NCBI GenBank assembly: GCA_030549335.1 | Contig: CM060194.1 | Location: 56,634,547-56,698,546, forward strand | Source of the DNA: Pontederia crassipes | Lineage: Eukaryota > Streptophyta > Magnoliopsida > Commelinales > Pontederiaceae | Length of the DNA: 64,000 bases | Reading direction: 5' to 3' | In this document: positions 46,125 through 58,242 of the stretch, piece by piece | Layout: each line of letters starts with the position of its first letter | Position numbering within the stretch: position 1 is the stretch's first letter | The notes under the pieces: model-generated | The model's input: the letters and a program-made list of their open reading frames with translations, nothing else | What the model was told of the DNA's origin: nothing | Databases searched by the model: none | Position numbers and translations under genes: made by a program

Positions 46125-47547
46125 TCACTTATCAAAAAGTTTCAGAAACTTTTCTCGCATTTCCTCTTCTAGTTCCCACATTGCTTCTTGTCCACGGTGG
46201 TGCTTCCATGTCACTTTAACCATAGGAATGGTCTTATTCTTGATATGCTTCACTTGATAATCTATGATCTTTATAGGTTGCTCCACATATGTCAAGTCCT
46301 CTTTGATATTCGGCTCATCAATCCGAATCACATTTGCTTCATCATGGACATACTTCCGGAGCATAGATACATGGAAAACATTATGAAGTCTAGGATATGA
46401 TGGTGATAATGCTAACTTATATGCCGCTTCACCAACTTTCTCTAAGACCTCAAATGGTCCAATATATCTTAGTGTTAACTTTCCTTTCTTGCTAAATCTC
46501 ATAACACCCTTGGTTGGTGAGACTTTGAGCATCACATGATCACCAATTTCGTAGAGTTGTTCTCTTCTTCTCATATCTGCATAACTCTTTTGCCTACTTT
46601 GCGCCGCTAACATCCTTTGCTTGATGATCTCCACTTTATCGACATACATGTGGATCAAATCCGGTCCAAGATATTTTTCCTCTCTGGTTTCACTCCAACC
46701 TGCCGGAGAATAACAAGGCCTTCCATACAAAGCTTCGAATGGAGTCATCTTGATACTTGAGCGATAACTATTATTATAGGCAAATTCCATCAAAGGAAGG
46801 TGATCATTCCAATTTCCATGCCAATCTAAGGCACAAGCTCTAAGCATATCCTCAAGTGTTTGGATTGTTCTTTCACTTTGATCGTCGATTTGAGGATGAA
46901 ACGTTGTGCTAAAATTTAGCCTTGTTCCAAATGCATTTTGGAGATCTTTCCAAAATCTTGAAGTGAACATCGGATCTCTATCCGAAATAATAGATGCTGG
47001 AATTCCGTGCAAACGGATAATCTCATTCACATACAATTCTACCATACTTTCCATGGATTGACTTTCTTTCATAGGAATAAAGTGAGTCGATTTTGTCAAA
47101 CGGTCCACTACAACCCATATTGCATCATGACCTTTTCGGGTTCGAGGTAATCCTACTATAAAGTGCATGGAGATACTTTGTCATTCATTCCGGAATAGGT
47201 AAAGGTTGTAATTTGCTACAAGGCCTTCGATGCTCAATATTGATTTGTTGACACATTATGCACTTTGTTACATACTTGGCCACTTTCTTCTTCATGTCTT
47301 CCCACCAAAAATTTCTTTGCAAGTTCTTGCACATTTAAGTGCTTCCGGGATGAATGGAGAACTCGGACTTGTGATATTCATCCAAAATTTTTTTTCTCAG
47401 TGCCTTGTCCTTCGGAACCTTTAGCCGGTTCTTGTACTTAATTGTTCCATCTTCGCCATACTCAAAGTGATTTATTTCCCTTTTACATACGTTGATCATT
47501 TTAGCATATTTTGGGTCCCTTCTTTGAGCTTCAATAATTCTTCTCAC
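46125..47547 (-). pseudogene. Ty3 integrase and chromodomain-like region (fossil)
   Basis: The minus strand shows the integrase core with [18 protein letters not shown] and [17 protein letters not shown], the [17 protein letters not shown] segment, a [16 protein letters not shown] module, and a tail with [13 protein letters not shown] and [10 protein letters not shown]. The tail is typical of Tekay-type chromoviruses. The upstream part includes the region before the core (YHKSEFSIHPGST). Part of a broken polyprotein, not a functional gene. Confidence 0.85.
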
Positions 47548-47549
47548 TA

Positions 47550-49011
47550 AGCTTTATTCGATTACGTGATGAGTCATACACATGATCCTTCGTCCACAAA
47601 TACATGGGGCCCATTGCACTATGCTTTTCACAAGATTCCACTTGTGTACTCTCAAATCCAAGTGATCCTTCCCACTTGCGACTTAGTGCATCGGTGACTA
47701 CATTTGCCTTTCTCAGATGGTACAATATTGCGAACTCATAGTCCTTAAGGAACTCGAGCCATCTTCTTTATCTCATGTTCAAGTCTTTTTGAGAAAACAC
47801 ATACTTTAGACTCTTATGATCCATATACACTTCGAAGTTCACCATACAAGTAGTGGCGTCATATCTTCAATGCAAATACAACCGCCACCAACTCTGGATC
47901 ATGAGTTGGATAGTTGACTTCATGCTTTTTCAATTGTCATGAAGCGTATGCAACCACTTTGCCATGTTGCATAAGTACACATCCTAACCTGGTACCACAT
48001 GCATCACTATAAATAACATAGCATTCACTTTCCGTGGGAATGACTAAGATGGGTGCCGTTGTAAGTCTTCTTTTTAACACTTGAAAGCTTGCTTCACATG
48101 CTTGTGTCCATACGAACTTCTCGTCCTTCCTTGTCAACTTGTATAGGAGCGGCAATTTTGGAAAAGTCTTGAATAAACCTTTTATAATATCCAGCAAGTC
48201 CCAAGAAACTTCGAATCTCGATCACATTCTTGGGTCTATTCCAATTCATCACCGCTTCAACCTTTGCCGGGTCCACGGCCACTCCATGTCTTGACACAAT
48301 ATGTCCAAGAAACATCACTCCTTCAAGCCAAAATTCATATTTGAAAAACTTGGCGTAAAGCTTGTTCCTCCTCAAGGTTTTCAACACAATGCGGAGATGT
48401 TCTCTATGCTCTTCCGGGCTTAATGAGTAGATGAGGATGTCATCCACAAATATGATCACAAATTTATCCAAGTGTGGACGGAAGACCCTATTCATCAAAT
48501 CCATGAATGCGGCGGACGCATTCGTTAGTCCAAAAACCATAACAAAAAATTCATAATGTTCGTACCTTGAACGAAATGCCGTTTTGGGAACATCTTGCTC
48601 AGCTACCCTTAATTGGTGGTAGCCACTCCTTAGGTCGATCTTGAAGAAAATTGGTGCCGATGATAATTGATCAAAAAGATCATCTATCCTTGGTAAGGGG
48701 TACTTGTTCTTCACTGTCACCTTGTTGAGCATTCGGTAGTCAATGCACAACCTTAATGAGCCATCCTTCTTCTTGACAAATAGTACCGGTGCTCCCCATG
48801 GTGAGACGCTTGGCCTAATGAACTCCTTATCCAAAAGTTCTTGCAATTGTGTCTTCAGTTCATGCATCTCCGCCGGAGCCATTCGGTAGGACGGCTTCGA
48901 GATGAGAGTGGTCCTCGGAAGTAGTTCAATATTGAACTCAACTTCCCTTCTTGGTGGTAATCCCGCAATGTCTTCCGGAAAGACATCAGGATATTCTCTT
49001 ATCACATCCAA
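47550..49011 (-). pseudogene. Ty3 reverse transcriptase and RNase H region (fossil)
   Basis: The minus strand shows [53 protein letters not shown] and the catalytic FVDDILIY, followed by [12 protein letters not shown]. The RNase H part follows with YVIYSDACGTRLGCVLMQHG and [16 protein letters not shown]. The order and motifs are those of Ty3 pol. Broken as part of the element. Confidence 0.9.
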
Positions 49012-49071
49012 TGATTCAAGTGCCTTGAGTTATGAATCCATCTTGACGACGCTTGCCAAAAATTCTCTTGC

Positions 49072-49446
49072 TCATTTCTTAATCATCTTGCTTGCCTTAG
49101 TAAATGAAATTAGCACATTGGCTTTCTTGGAGGGAATTTTCCTAATCATTATAGGCTTTCCATGATGGTCACCTATAAAAACTTTCTTTTTCTTACAATA
49201 CATGTGAGCATCATTACAGAATAACAAATCCATTCCTAGAATTATATCATAGTCTATCATAGGAAGCAATATGAGGTCATATGGGAAATTCTTTCCATCT
49301 ATTTCTATGGATACATTGGGGATATATTTCCTAGTGCCTACCATTCCGGTAGGGGTCACTACTTCTAGTTGACAATTAGTAACTAGAGACCTTACCTTTA
49401 GCATGCTTACAAATACATGAGAGATAAAAGAACGGGTTGCACCCAA
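49072..49446 (-). pseudogene. Ty3 protease region (fossil)
   Basis: The minus strand reads GATRSFISHVFV near the start and YDIILGMDLL further on, the two landmarks of Ty3 aspartic proteases. Confidence 0.75.
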
Positions 49447-49639
49447 TCGAATAGAACATTGGCATAGTGACCAATAATTAAAATATTACCTTGGATCACA
49501 TCGTTTTCTTAAGTGACTTCATCCATTTCCATGGCGAAAACTCTTGCTGGAGCTCTTGGTGGGTTTGCCACCATTTTTCCTTTGTCCTAGTTGCCCCCTT
49601 TCTTTTCCGGGCAGTCCTTTATGTAGTGGCCCTCCTTGT

Positions 49640-50439
49640 CACATTAGAAACATGTCTCGGCCTTCATGCGACATTCACCAAAATGGGTCCTTCCATAATG
49701 TGAACATATGGGCCTGGTTGTCCACTTTCTTTGGAGAGTAGTACGGTGCCTTCCTTGGATTATTCCCTTAGGCCTTCCTCTCATGCTTCTTAATGACCTT
49801 TTCCTTGGCATCCTTTCTTTCTTGGTACTTCCTTTTATGTTCAGTGGCGAGCTCCACTGCATCCTTCATAGTGGTGCAGCGACCACTCCTAACCCATGGT
49901 TGCAGCCGGGGATTCAGTCCATTGATGAACCTCTTTGTCCTTCGGAGCTCATTCTCATTGAGCTCCCCATACTTTTCCAGCCTCAAAAAGGTGTTCACAT
50001 ATTCACCCACAGTCATACTTCCTTGGACGAGATTGAGGAACTCGTCCCTCTTTTTTTCCTTCACATGGTCAGGAAAGAAACGAGCCTCGAACGCCTCTAT
50101 AAAGCCTTCCCATTCGACATCTTCTTCACTCTCGAGAGTAGTCTTCAAACGGGCCTTCCACCAAGCCTTAACTTTGCCACAAAGGCGATGTGTTGCATAC
50201 ATCACCTTGCGATCTGTAGGGCATCCCATGACCTTGAGGATATCTCCTACTTCTTCGATCCACGATTTAGCTAGCTCGAGATCTCCTACTTCATCAAACT
50301 TCGGAGGTTGCAGCCTTAAAAACTTTTCAATGGAATAATCTGGTTCATTGGCTCTTTGGGCATTTTGTACCGCCCAGATTAATCTATCGAGGAATGCGTT
50401 CCTCTCATAATCCTCATCACCGATTGCTCGTATTGGCAT
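49640..50439 (-). pseudogene. Ty3 gag region (fossil)
   Basis: An open stretch starting MPIRAIGDEDYERNAFLDRL encodes a capsid-like domain with AKSWIEEVGDILKVMGC, AWWKARLKTTLESEE and FIEAFEARFFPDHV. A basic tail and a zinc-knuckle-like segment follow (ICSHYGRTHFGEC). The capsid part is the best preserved of the element. Confidence 0.85.
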
Positions 50440-50622
50440 CTACATTTCAATAAATATAGAACATTATTAGCAATGAGCTAATCATATGATAACATTTACC
50501 TTTAGGTTTGGTGGCACATCGTGACGATTGCATATAGACTTCATACTTAGACATTACACTTAGACATTTTAGTCAACATATGTCTTACACATCCTAAAAC
50601 ATATACATACGAGCCAAATTAT

Positions 50623-50635
50623 GGCTCTGATATCA
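50623..50635 (-). other. Primer-binding site of the Ty3 element
   Basis: The minus strand reads TGATATCAGAGCC two bases after the 5' LTR. It matches the TGGTATCAGAGC primer site for initiator-methionine tRNA with one difference. Confidence 0.8.
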
Positions 50636-50637
50636 TC

Positions 50638-53321
50638 TGTAACGCTCTCAAAATCCGGCCCCAATTTAGTTGTCGAATCCTGGACGGCGTCACTTTGATT
50701 TGACCTAATTTCATAAAACTTTGCAGCGGAAACATAGTATAATAAACTTAAAACAATAACATCGTAAATAGCGAAAGACTTCATAGATAGATATAACAAA
50801 CCCAAGATAACATACTGGCCCATGGGCCTAATAGGCTCTGTCGTATACCCAACAAAGGGTTCTTACAACATATTGAGTTTAAGTAAATACATGACTCCAT
50901 AAGGCCCATAAGTCATACATAAATAACTCCTACAAGAGTTCATCAATATGACATGATATAAGTAAGATAACTTGGACCGTAGCTCGACCCGTCCATGTGC
51001 AATGACTTCGTCAAGAGGCCATCACCGCCGAACCTATGCCTCATCCATACGTGCACGAATCCATGGGGTGCAGGGATTTTTTCCGTTAGAGTATGTTGAG
51101 GCTCATGCATGGTATGATCTTATAACATAATCTCTACATGTTATGGCATATGCATATCATCATCATGGAACATAAGTCATATGATGTTATGAGCTACTTA
51201 TGCATACTACATGACATGTGAGCATATCTTCATGGCAAGATAAGATAATATGTAACATCATAATCTTTAAGTCAGACGTATCATAACTTATCATTAGGCT
51301 AATGCATATCATGATCTTATCTTACTTTACTTTATCATCTTTCATCATATCATGATATGATGTGACAAGTGGACATTTACATTGCATCCTCATAGGTGCA
51401 TACTTCATCATACTTCTTTAACATCTTTACTTTATGTACCAAGTCATTCATCATTCATCTTTTCATCTTTCATCTTTACATAGATACTTTCTTATCTTAT
51501 TGATTGGGAAGACTATGTTGAGTTCGTGGGAAAATGACTAGCTATGCCATAATTAGGTTCGTGAGAGGCCAATAGAGACGCCACATTCAAGGGTGGAACT
51601 CGCCTCCTGGTTCCACGTAGGCCCAATAGAGACGTCACGCTTAAGGGTGGAACTCACCTCGACTTATGAAAACGCCACACTCAAGGGTGGAACTCATTTT
51701 TCCGAAAAATGCCACACTCAAGGGTGGAACTCATTTCCCCTCCTCGATTACAACAATTCATCTTCACGTCAATCCGTCTTTTACTTGCTTTCATCAATAC
51801 ATATAATCATTCATACATATTGCATATTTTAATCATATTTAAGGTCATACATACTTCAAATGATACTATGTGTGGACATTCAATCATAGCCAATCAGCTT
51901 CCAGAACGGACGATCGTTTTGGGTAACGATCGACCATTGGAAGGTTATCGGACGACCGATTGAGTTATCAGTCGACCGATATGGTCCTTTCGGGCAACCG
52001 AAATTAGACTTCGATTCGTCCGCTAATCACAAAATGTGACATTCTTCTAAATCGGACGACTGCTGGAATATCGGTCGACCGCTATAGGTTTTTCGAACGT
52101 CCGAAATGAGTTTCGGATCGTCCGTTAATCACAGAATGTAACTACTACTCAAATCGGACAATCCATGAGATATCGATCGACCGGTACTTGGCTTTCGGAC
52201 GACCGATAATCACATAATGTGTCGAACATTTCGACTACACATATCGGACGATCGTTAGTATATCGATCGACCTTTACATTGCTATCGGACGACCGAAACA
52301 GGGTGTCTGGTCGCCCGCTAATTATAGAATATTTCGACCTTTCCAAAACGGACGACCATTATAGAATCGATCGATCGTCGGACAGAGTGCGAGACTACAA
52401 ATGATCTCCAGAACAGCCGATCGGTAATATATCGATCGCCCGTTCTGGGCCGACAGAACACGATTCCGACAGAACACGATTTCTGCATCTTTTTTTTCCT
52501 AATCATGCATACATTGACATATTGAACACATACTTGATTCCAAGCAACATATGAAGCATTTCTTGACATTCTTAATAAGGTTTTCACATAAATATTTTCA
52601 ACATGCTAATCACACTTATAAACGTGCATAAGCTTTACAAAATTTCATAATGAGCTAATAAATCACAATAAACATTATACATCTAAACATGATTAATAAT
52701 AGAACATTAAGATTGACAATACATAAAGCACATGAGGTTCTAAATATAATTAGCAATGAAATAGTAACTAAGGAGCATTACATATAAAATGCACATTTTT
52801 TTCAAATCTTCTCTCTAAGAACAAAGGGTATGTTCTTTATGCCTTAATCCATACATGCAAACATCATTAGGGGGAGATTTGGATTTTGAATCCCCTCAAA
52901 CATATCTTCATTAGCTAAGTTTAACTCTAATCTTCTTCCTCTAACTTCAATCCCTTCTTTCTCTCTCCTAGTTACTAATCACGAGCTAACAAGGGTCTGC
53001 TACAGTGAAATGGTGACTAGTGTGAGAGAGAACATTAGTGTGTATTGAAAGAGTTGAGGAATGCTTACTGTAGCAGAGAAATGGCTTTCTTCTTGCTGTT
53101 GGCCGAATGGAGTTTAGAGGGAGAGAGAATGGCTTGAGGGCGGATTACTGTAGCTGCTACAGTGAGGGTTGAAGTTACTTTCGGCTCGTAGCAAATGGGG
53201 TAGGTGGGATTAGGTTATTAGCTTAGTGCTTTAGGTGGTGGGCTTTTTGGGTCAGGTGCGGGAGTGGGCTGCATGAGTTCTTTTCTTTTTTTTTTTCGTT
53301 TTCCTTTTACCGGATGTTACA
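50638..53321 (-). repeat. 5' LTR of the Ty3 element
   Basis: 2.68 kb, TGTAAC to GTTACA, carrying the same GGGTGGAACTC repeats (about 51590-51735) and palindromic TCGGTCGACCG array (about 51900-52440) as the other LTR. Many differences between the LTRs are C/T or G/A changes, as expected for decay of methylated DNA. Confidence 0.95.
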
Positions 53322-53364
53322 TTAACATTCCTACAAGAAAGCTTATGACAACATATCACTGCAG

Positions 53365-53577
53365 CTATTTAATCCGTCCTTCCGCTCTGTCTAATTTTCG
53401 AAGAAGTCCGCCGATAACAATTGCGTAGTGAGATTCCATGGAGGGAGTCACACCAATGAAAGAATGCACAAACACCGTCCTGATTTTTTTTCCTGCACGA
53501 TACCAGGATTCGTGCAAATAGGGGAGATTGCTGGATAAAGGGAACTTAGGGAAGGACTGGTTTGATGAATGCCAGCC
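53365..53577 (-). other. Unidentified coding-like segment
   Basis: An open frame of 70 codons ends in TAG at 53365 and is bounded upstream by TAA (53578-53580). It has no start codon before Met56. It includes NLPYLHESWYRAGKKIRTVF and VHSFIGVTPSMESHYAIVIG, ending GGLLRKLDRAEGRIK. Composition (about 47 percent GC) differs from the AT-rich flanks and looks protein-like. The adjoining plus strand is also open for 60 codons (53562-53744). It could be the last exon of a decayed host gene, an organelle-derived insertion or chance. I do not recognise the family. The Ty3 element inserted 44 bp beyond its stop. Confidence 0.3.
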
Positions 53578-53760
53578 TTAAAATTTCAGCATGGATGAAG
53601 GATGTAACAGCGACCAAAATCGCAGACTCCTTCTATCGTTTGCTAGGGGCAGAAGAAGGGGAAGGGAAAGACTATCTTTTGCGTACGCGAGGGTATGTGG
53701 ATCATTTTGTCCAACGTCTCGTCGCTCTCTCCAAACGGTGGTAAGAATATAGTGATGAAT

Positions 53761-54532
53761 AGGCGGCGACTTCAACCAAATGAGAAGCAGAATTTACTCC
53801 ACAAAATCCAAGATATTCCAAGTTATCAAAATTTTATTCAAGAATAAAATTAATCTTTTGAGACGAGACTTTAATGCTTAATTACATGATAAATCAATTA
53901 GAAATTTGTGTCTTTTCTTTTAATAGCTTAAGCTTTTTTTTATTATCTTAACAATTAGAAAGCTCTTCAATAAATTTAACCATGTGAGTGGACAGCTGCA
54001 ACTGCTTTCCTCTGGTATTTTCTCAACCAATTGCAAGCTTTTTTTTCTGTGGGATGATTAGCTCATAATATCGTATTGCAGTTATTATGAACTGCAATGA
54101 AAAAACGTTCTATGAGAAAGTTCCTCATCTAAAAAATGAATATCAAATAGTTGGTTCTCTAAATAATCATTCATAAAATGTTAGAGCAATTTTCATCTTT
54201 AATCTTTTAACTTTGACTCCATATTATTGCCCCTTAACTATGTTTTATAATAATTGATCCCTTAATATGAAATAGCAATATTATTAAGATGCTGATGTAG
54301 CGTAAATATAATATATTAATTAAAAATAATATAAAATCTTTATCTATATCTAAAATTGTAAAAATATAAAAAAAGATATGGGCAGTCATGTCTTTTTATT
54401 TTATTTTAAGTAATATTTATTTATAAATTTAGTCAACATATTATACTTTAATTGAGTTCAACTTATGAAGATGTTACTTGGGATTCACGTCAATCACAAA
54501 TTGACTTGCAATCATGTTAGTGCATATTGACA
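53761..54532. other. AT-rich intergenic DNA
   Basis: Nothing supported on either strand. Confidence 0.5.
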
Positions 54533-55732
54533 TAAATTACACGAATGGTCCCCAACTTTGAGTCGATTTTTAAATGGTCTCACAATTTCAATTTATAACC
54601 AGAACGTTCATCATCTTTTATTTTTTTGCACGATTAGTTATCTTGACCGGTGATAGTGGATTTCCCGATTGCCTTGCATACGTGGCCGACACGTCAGTCG
54701 TTTCTCTCTCATCCACGTCATTTAAGTTATCCACGTCATTTAACGCTCCAAACCAAATAAATTATACGGATCGTCCTCCAACTTTGAATCGATTTTTAAA
54801 TAGTCCCCCAACTTTGATATTATTAACGATTCATCCACTTAACCGGTAAAAAATAATCTCCCGATTATCTTGCAACGTGGCATAATAAAATATAATAAAA
54901 AACTTTAACTATCTGACATCATACAATAAAAATTATTATAAAAATTTTAGGACGCGGACGAACTACAGAGGAGGAGTGTCGGCCCCCCTCTCCAAGCTCG
55001 CCCTTTGGCGAGCTGGCATAGGGGGCGCCGGCCCCCGTCTCCAAGCACGCCCACTGGCGAGCTTCGCACAAGGAGCGCTAATGCCCCCTCGCGAGTTCGT
55101 CGACGCTCCTATCATTTTTATTTTTTATAGTTTTTCAACTTTGAACCGTTTAGGATCGTTGACGAACTCGCGATGGGGCGTTGATGCCCCTTGTGGAAGC
55201 TCGCTAGTGGACGAGCTTGAAGAGGGGGGTCGGCGCCCCTTATGCCAACTCACCAAAAGGCGAGCTTAGAGAGGGGCGCCGACACTCCCCCTCTGTTAGC
55301 TCGTCCGCGTCCTTAAATTTTTATAATATTTTTTATTGTGTGATGTTAGTTAGTTAAACTTTTTTATTATATTTTATTATGCCACATCGCAAGATAAATC
55401 GGGAGACTATTTCTTACCGGTCAAGTGAATGAATCGTGTAATAATATTAAAGTTGAAGGACTATTTAAAAATCGATTCAAAGTTGGGGGACGATCCGTGT
55501 AATTTATCTGATTTGGAGCGTTAAATGACGTAAATGACTTAAATGACGTGGATGAGAGAGAAACGGCCGACGTGTCGGCCACATATGCAAAGCAATCGGA
55601 AAATCCACTATTACCGATAAAGAGTACTAATCGTGCAAGAAAATAAAAGATGAGGGACGTTCTAGTTATAAATTGAAGTTGGGAGACCAGTTGAAAATCG
55701 ACTCAAAGTTGGGGGACCATTCGTGTAATTTA
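54533..55732. mobile_element. 1.2-kb palindromic foldback element (Mutator-like MITE)
   Basis: TAAATTACACGAATGGTCCC at 54533 and its inverse ending at 55732 begin two arms that pair for over 500 bases around a centre near 55135. Each arm is double: the phrase ACTTTGA(G/A)TCGATTTTTAAAT occurs in an outer and an inner copy, suggesting a nested origin. The centre is GC-rich (CTTTGGCGAGCTGGC, GGGGGCGCCGGC). Flanks carry GTGCATATTGA (54520-54530) and GTGCATGTTGA (55736-55746), possibly a worn target duplication. ORFs inside are shadows. Confidence 0.75.
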
Positions 55733-56665
55733 CCCGTGCATGTTGAATCAAAATTGAGAAAATAACAATGAATTACTCTTTCGACAAATGGCCTCCCTCT
55801 TTATTTTAAAATATAAAATATGGAAGGAATTTGGGTTGAGATTACATTAAAGAATTAATGCGTTAAATTTTATTCTCTTCATGTATAAGATTATCCTTCT
55901 GGGGTTCTGCCATGTGCAAAAGTAATACGTATTTTATAATTCGTTTATTTTGATCTTTTACCACTTTTTTTTAAAAGAAATTTTTAAATAAATTAATAAT
56001 AACTATATATATCAGAAAGACATGATTTAGAGAGAAGAAATGATGAGAGAAATAACTAGGGGTTCTAGAGTACATATGGCAATGAGGCCCAAAATAATGT
56101 CTTGATACCATAACTAAAGACCACAACTGAGTAGCCCATTTGCACACTCCTCTTATTGAAGGCCATACGGCCCACAACTGTCGGCCCTCTCTCACCTGCT
56201 ATTTTACCTTTTTATTTTCACGATTATGCTGAAAATACTTTTTTATTGGAACAAGTTGCATGAAACTGTTAAACATAATAGAGTGGCACATATAATCACA
56301 ACGGTCTATCAAAATATTTCAAATCATTAATTCAAAATTTTAATGACTAGTTTAATGCTATTTTTTGGCATGTCATCTTTCCCTTAAAAAAATAAAAAAA
56401 AACGTCAATCATGTAGGATGTCCAAAGTTGTAGTTTTTTAAAGATAAGAATGCGCAAAATGTCATTAATTTTGCACATTAAATGCCGAAATACATACGTT
56501 AGTAGGACCGTTGAGCTTTCAAGAACTTTTTTTTTAGGGGAGCTTTCAAGAACTAAGAAATTGCGATTTGGATTGGGATCAATTGGTTCCAATAAATTGA
56601 CGCGCGTCAATGACGTATGAACTGAGTCGCTGTCGCATACGATCGATCTCATGTAAAGCGTTCAT
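55733..56665. other. Intergenic DNA
   Basis: No gene or repeat is supported. Short ORFs at 55971-56195 and 56347-56652 (minus) lack any recognisable feature. Confidence 0.45.
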
Positions 56666-56935
56666 GTTATTTTTTAACGACTTAAACTTTTAAAAAAATT
56701 AATTAACACATTAAATTTTAATATAATATCGGATCGGATGTCAGTAGTTTAAACTTCCTTAAATTCTTATAAAAAAATATTTTTTTCATTTATTGTCCAC
56801 CTATTGGATTGGACTATATCAAAATTATCAACCGTCCTATGCGTAAAAGTGTTAAGAATATAACATAAATCTTGTTATTCTTATCAATTTAAACTTTAAA
56901 AAAATTGGCTAGCAATTAAATTACAACATAAAGCG
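56666..56935 (+). mobile_element. TRIM, copy 3
   Basis: Same layout as the copy at 18363: AACTTTTAAAAAAATTAATT in the first repeat, an AATATCGGAT primer-site-like stretch, a short spacer with ATCAACCGTCC, then a second repeat beginning TGTTAAGAATATAAC at 56850. The first repeat lacks its beginning. Old fossil without coding capacity. Confidence 0.5.
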
Positions 56936-58154
56936 TTTACAAATTATGCAATTTAAACGTATATTTCAAATCAGTATCAAACTACAATGCTACTACTAAA
57001 AATGTACCAACAACATATATCAAATCATCAGTATCAAAATAAAAGAGAAAAAAAAAAGGAAGGTCTCACCATTTGAGGGACAATGTGATGATCGATGTTA
57101 TCACCTCACAAGAGCAGTATCATGATGCTGCTCTCTGCAGAGGGGGAAAGCGTGGAGCATGCATGCATGCACCCAAATGGTTTCCACTACACTTAAAACC
57201 CACCCACAATTGAGAACCTACAAATTATACGTTTAATTGCACCTACAATATATACATACTGCAACAACATCAACAACAATGATACAACCTCCATCTCCTC
57301 CCACCGTATCATGCCCAGCGTGCAAAAGCTTCAACTCCCTTTTGACTGCCAGATCTTGCCCAGCAGTGCACTGCAGTACTAGCACTCAAAGCTGCATGCT
57401 CTCAGTTCACCAGGCCATTGAACCAAATAGCACGGCATGCACATTACCTAATTAGAAAGCTCATGCGCACCATGGACACAAATTTGATTAAGCCAAAGCC
57501 ACACAAAAGCAAAAGCTCTCGCTGCCCCCTCGCCCCTCGACCTTTTCTCCCCAATGAGTGGATCATGGAGGTACATATCAGTTCTCTCTTCTTCCTAGCT
57601 CTCCTTTGCCCTTTCCCCCTTGAGGACGCACTTGCTTTGGCTCTCCCTTTCTCTTGCTCCAATGCACCAGGAGAATCCCTAAAGCATGCAAGGTTTTGTT
57701 ACTTATATGCACATATATGTGGCTTGAGTTGTGACATGCTTAAAGAGAGGAGATATTTGGCACTCTTTTGTTTTGGCTCTTTACCATATATTAACATTTC
57801 ATAAAGCAAAGTAAACCACTACCCATATATTTATGTCTATGCATGCTATCATGCATCGACTCAAAATAGCACAAACACAAAACATTGCTGCTAAGTCATA
57901 TAACAGAGGCTTTTTAATTATCTGCCATTTCTTGATCTCTTTTTTTTTACCTTGAAATGTCATGAAAAGCAAAGATGGGGGCGATGGGGTTTGGGGATTG
58001 ATTGACTGAGCATGCATGCAAAGAAAAGGAGAAAGCTATCAGAAGGTTCGCTAGGGTCCTCCATTGTCCACCCTTGACACAACAGTAATAAATCGGATTC
58101 CTGAGCTGGGCACCACTGGCACCACATAAGCAAGGTAGGGACTTAATTATCTGG

Positions 58155-58242
<88 letters not shown>

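Larger units (their letters stand above)
43405..53321 (-). mobile_element. Ty3/gypsy LTR retrotransposon, Tekay-like chromovirus, structurally whole but broken in coding
   Basis: A 9.9-kb element with two LTRs (43405-46073 and 50638-53321), each with perfect TGTAAC/GTTACA tips, and identical TTAAC target copies (43400-43404 and 53322-53326). It lies in minus orientation. A primer site for initiator-methionine tRNA adjoins the right LTR (50623-50635). A purine tract adjoins the left LTR (46074-46086). The interior holds gag, protease, reverse transcriptase, RNase H, integrase and a C-terminal chromodomain-like tail, in the Ty3 order. About half a dozen breaks interrupt the coding region. By eye the LTRs differ by roughly 6-8 percent in the parts compared, suggesting a few million years at usual plant rates. 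Confidence 0.95.

Noticed and set aside
46188-50338. Plus-strand ORFs of 70-188 codons inside the Ty3 element
   Set aside because: They are antisense shadows of the gag and pol regions.
57100-57150. Resemblance to a miR172 precursor (ATGATGCTGC)
   Set aside because: Only about ten bases match, and no pairing arm with the complementary star sequence was found nearby.
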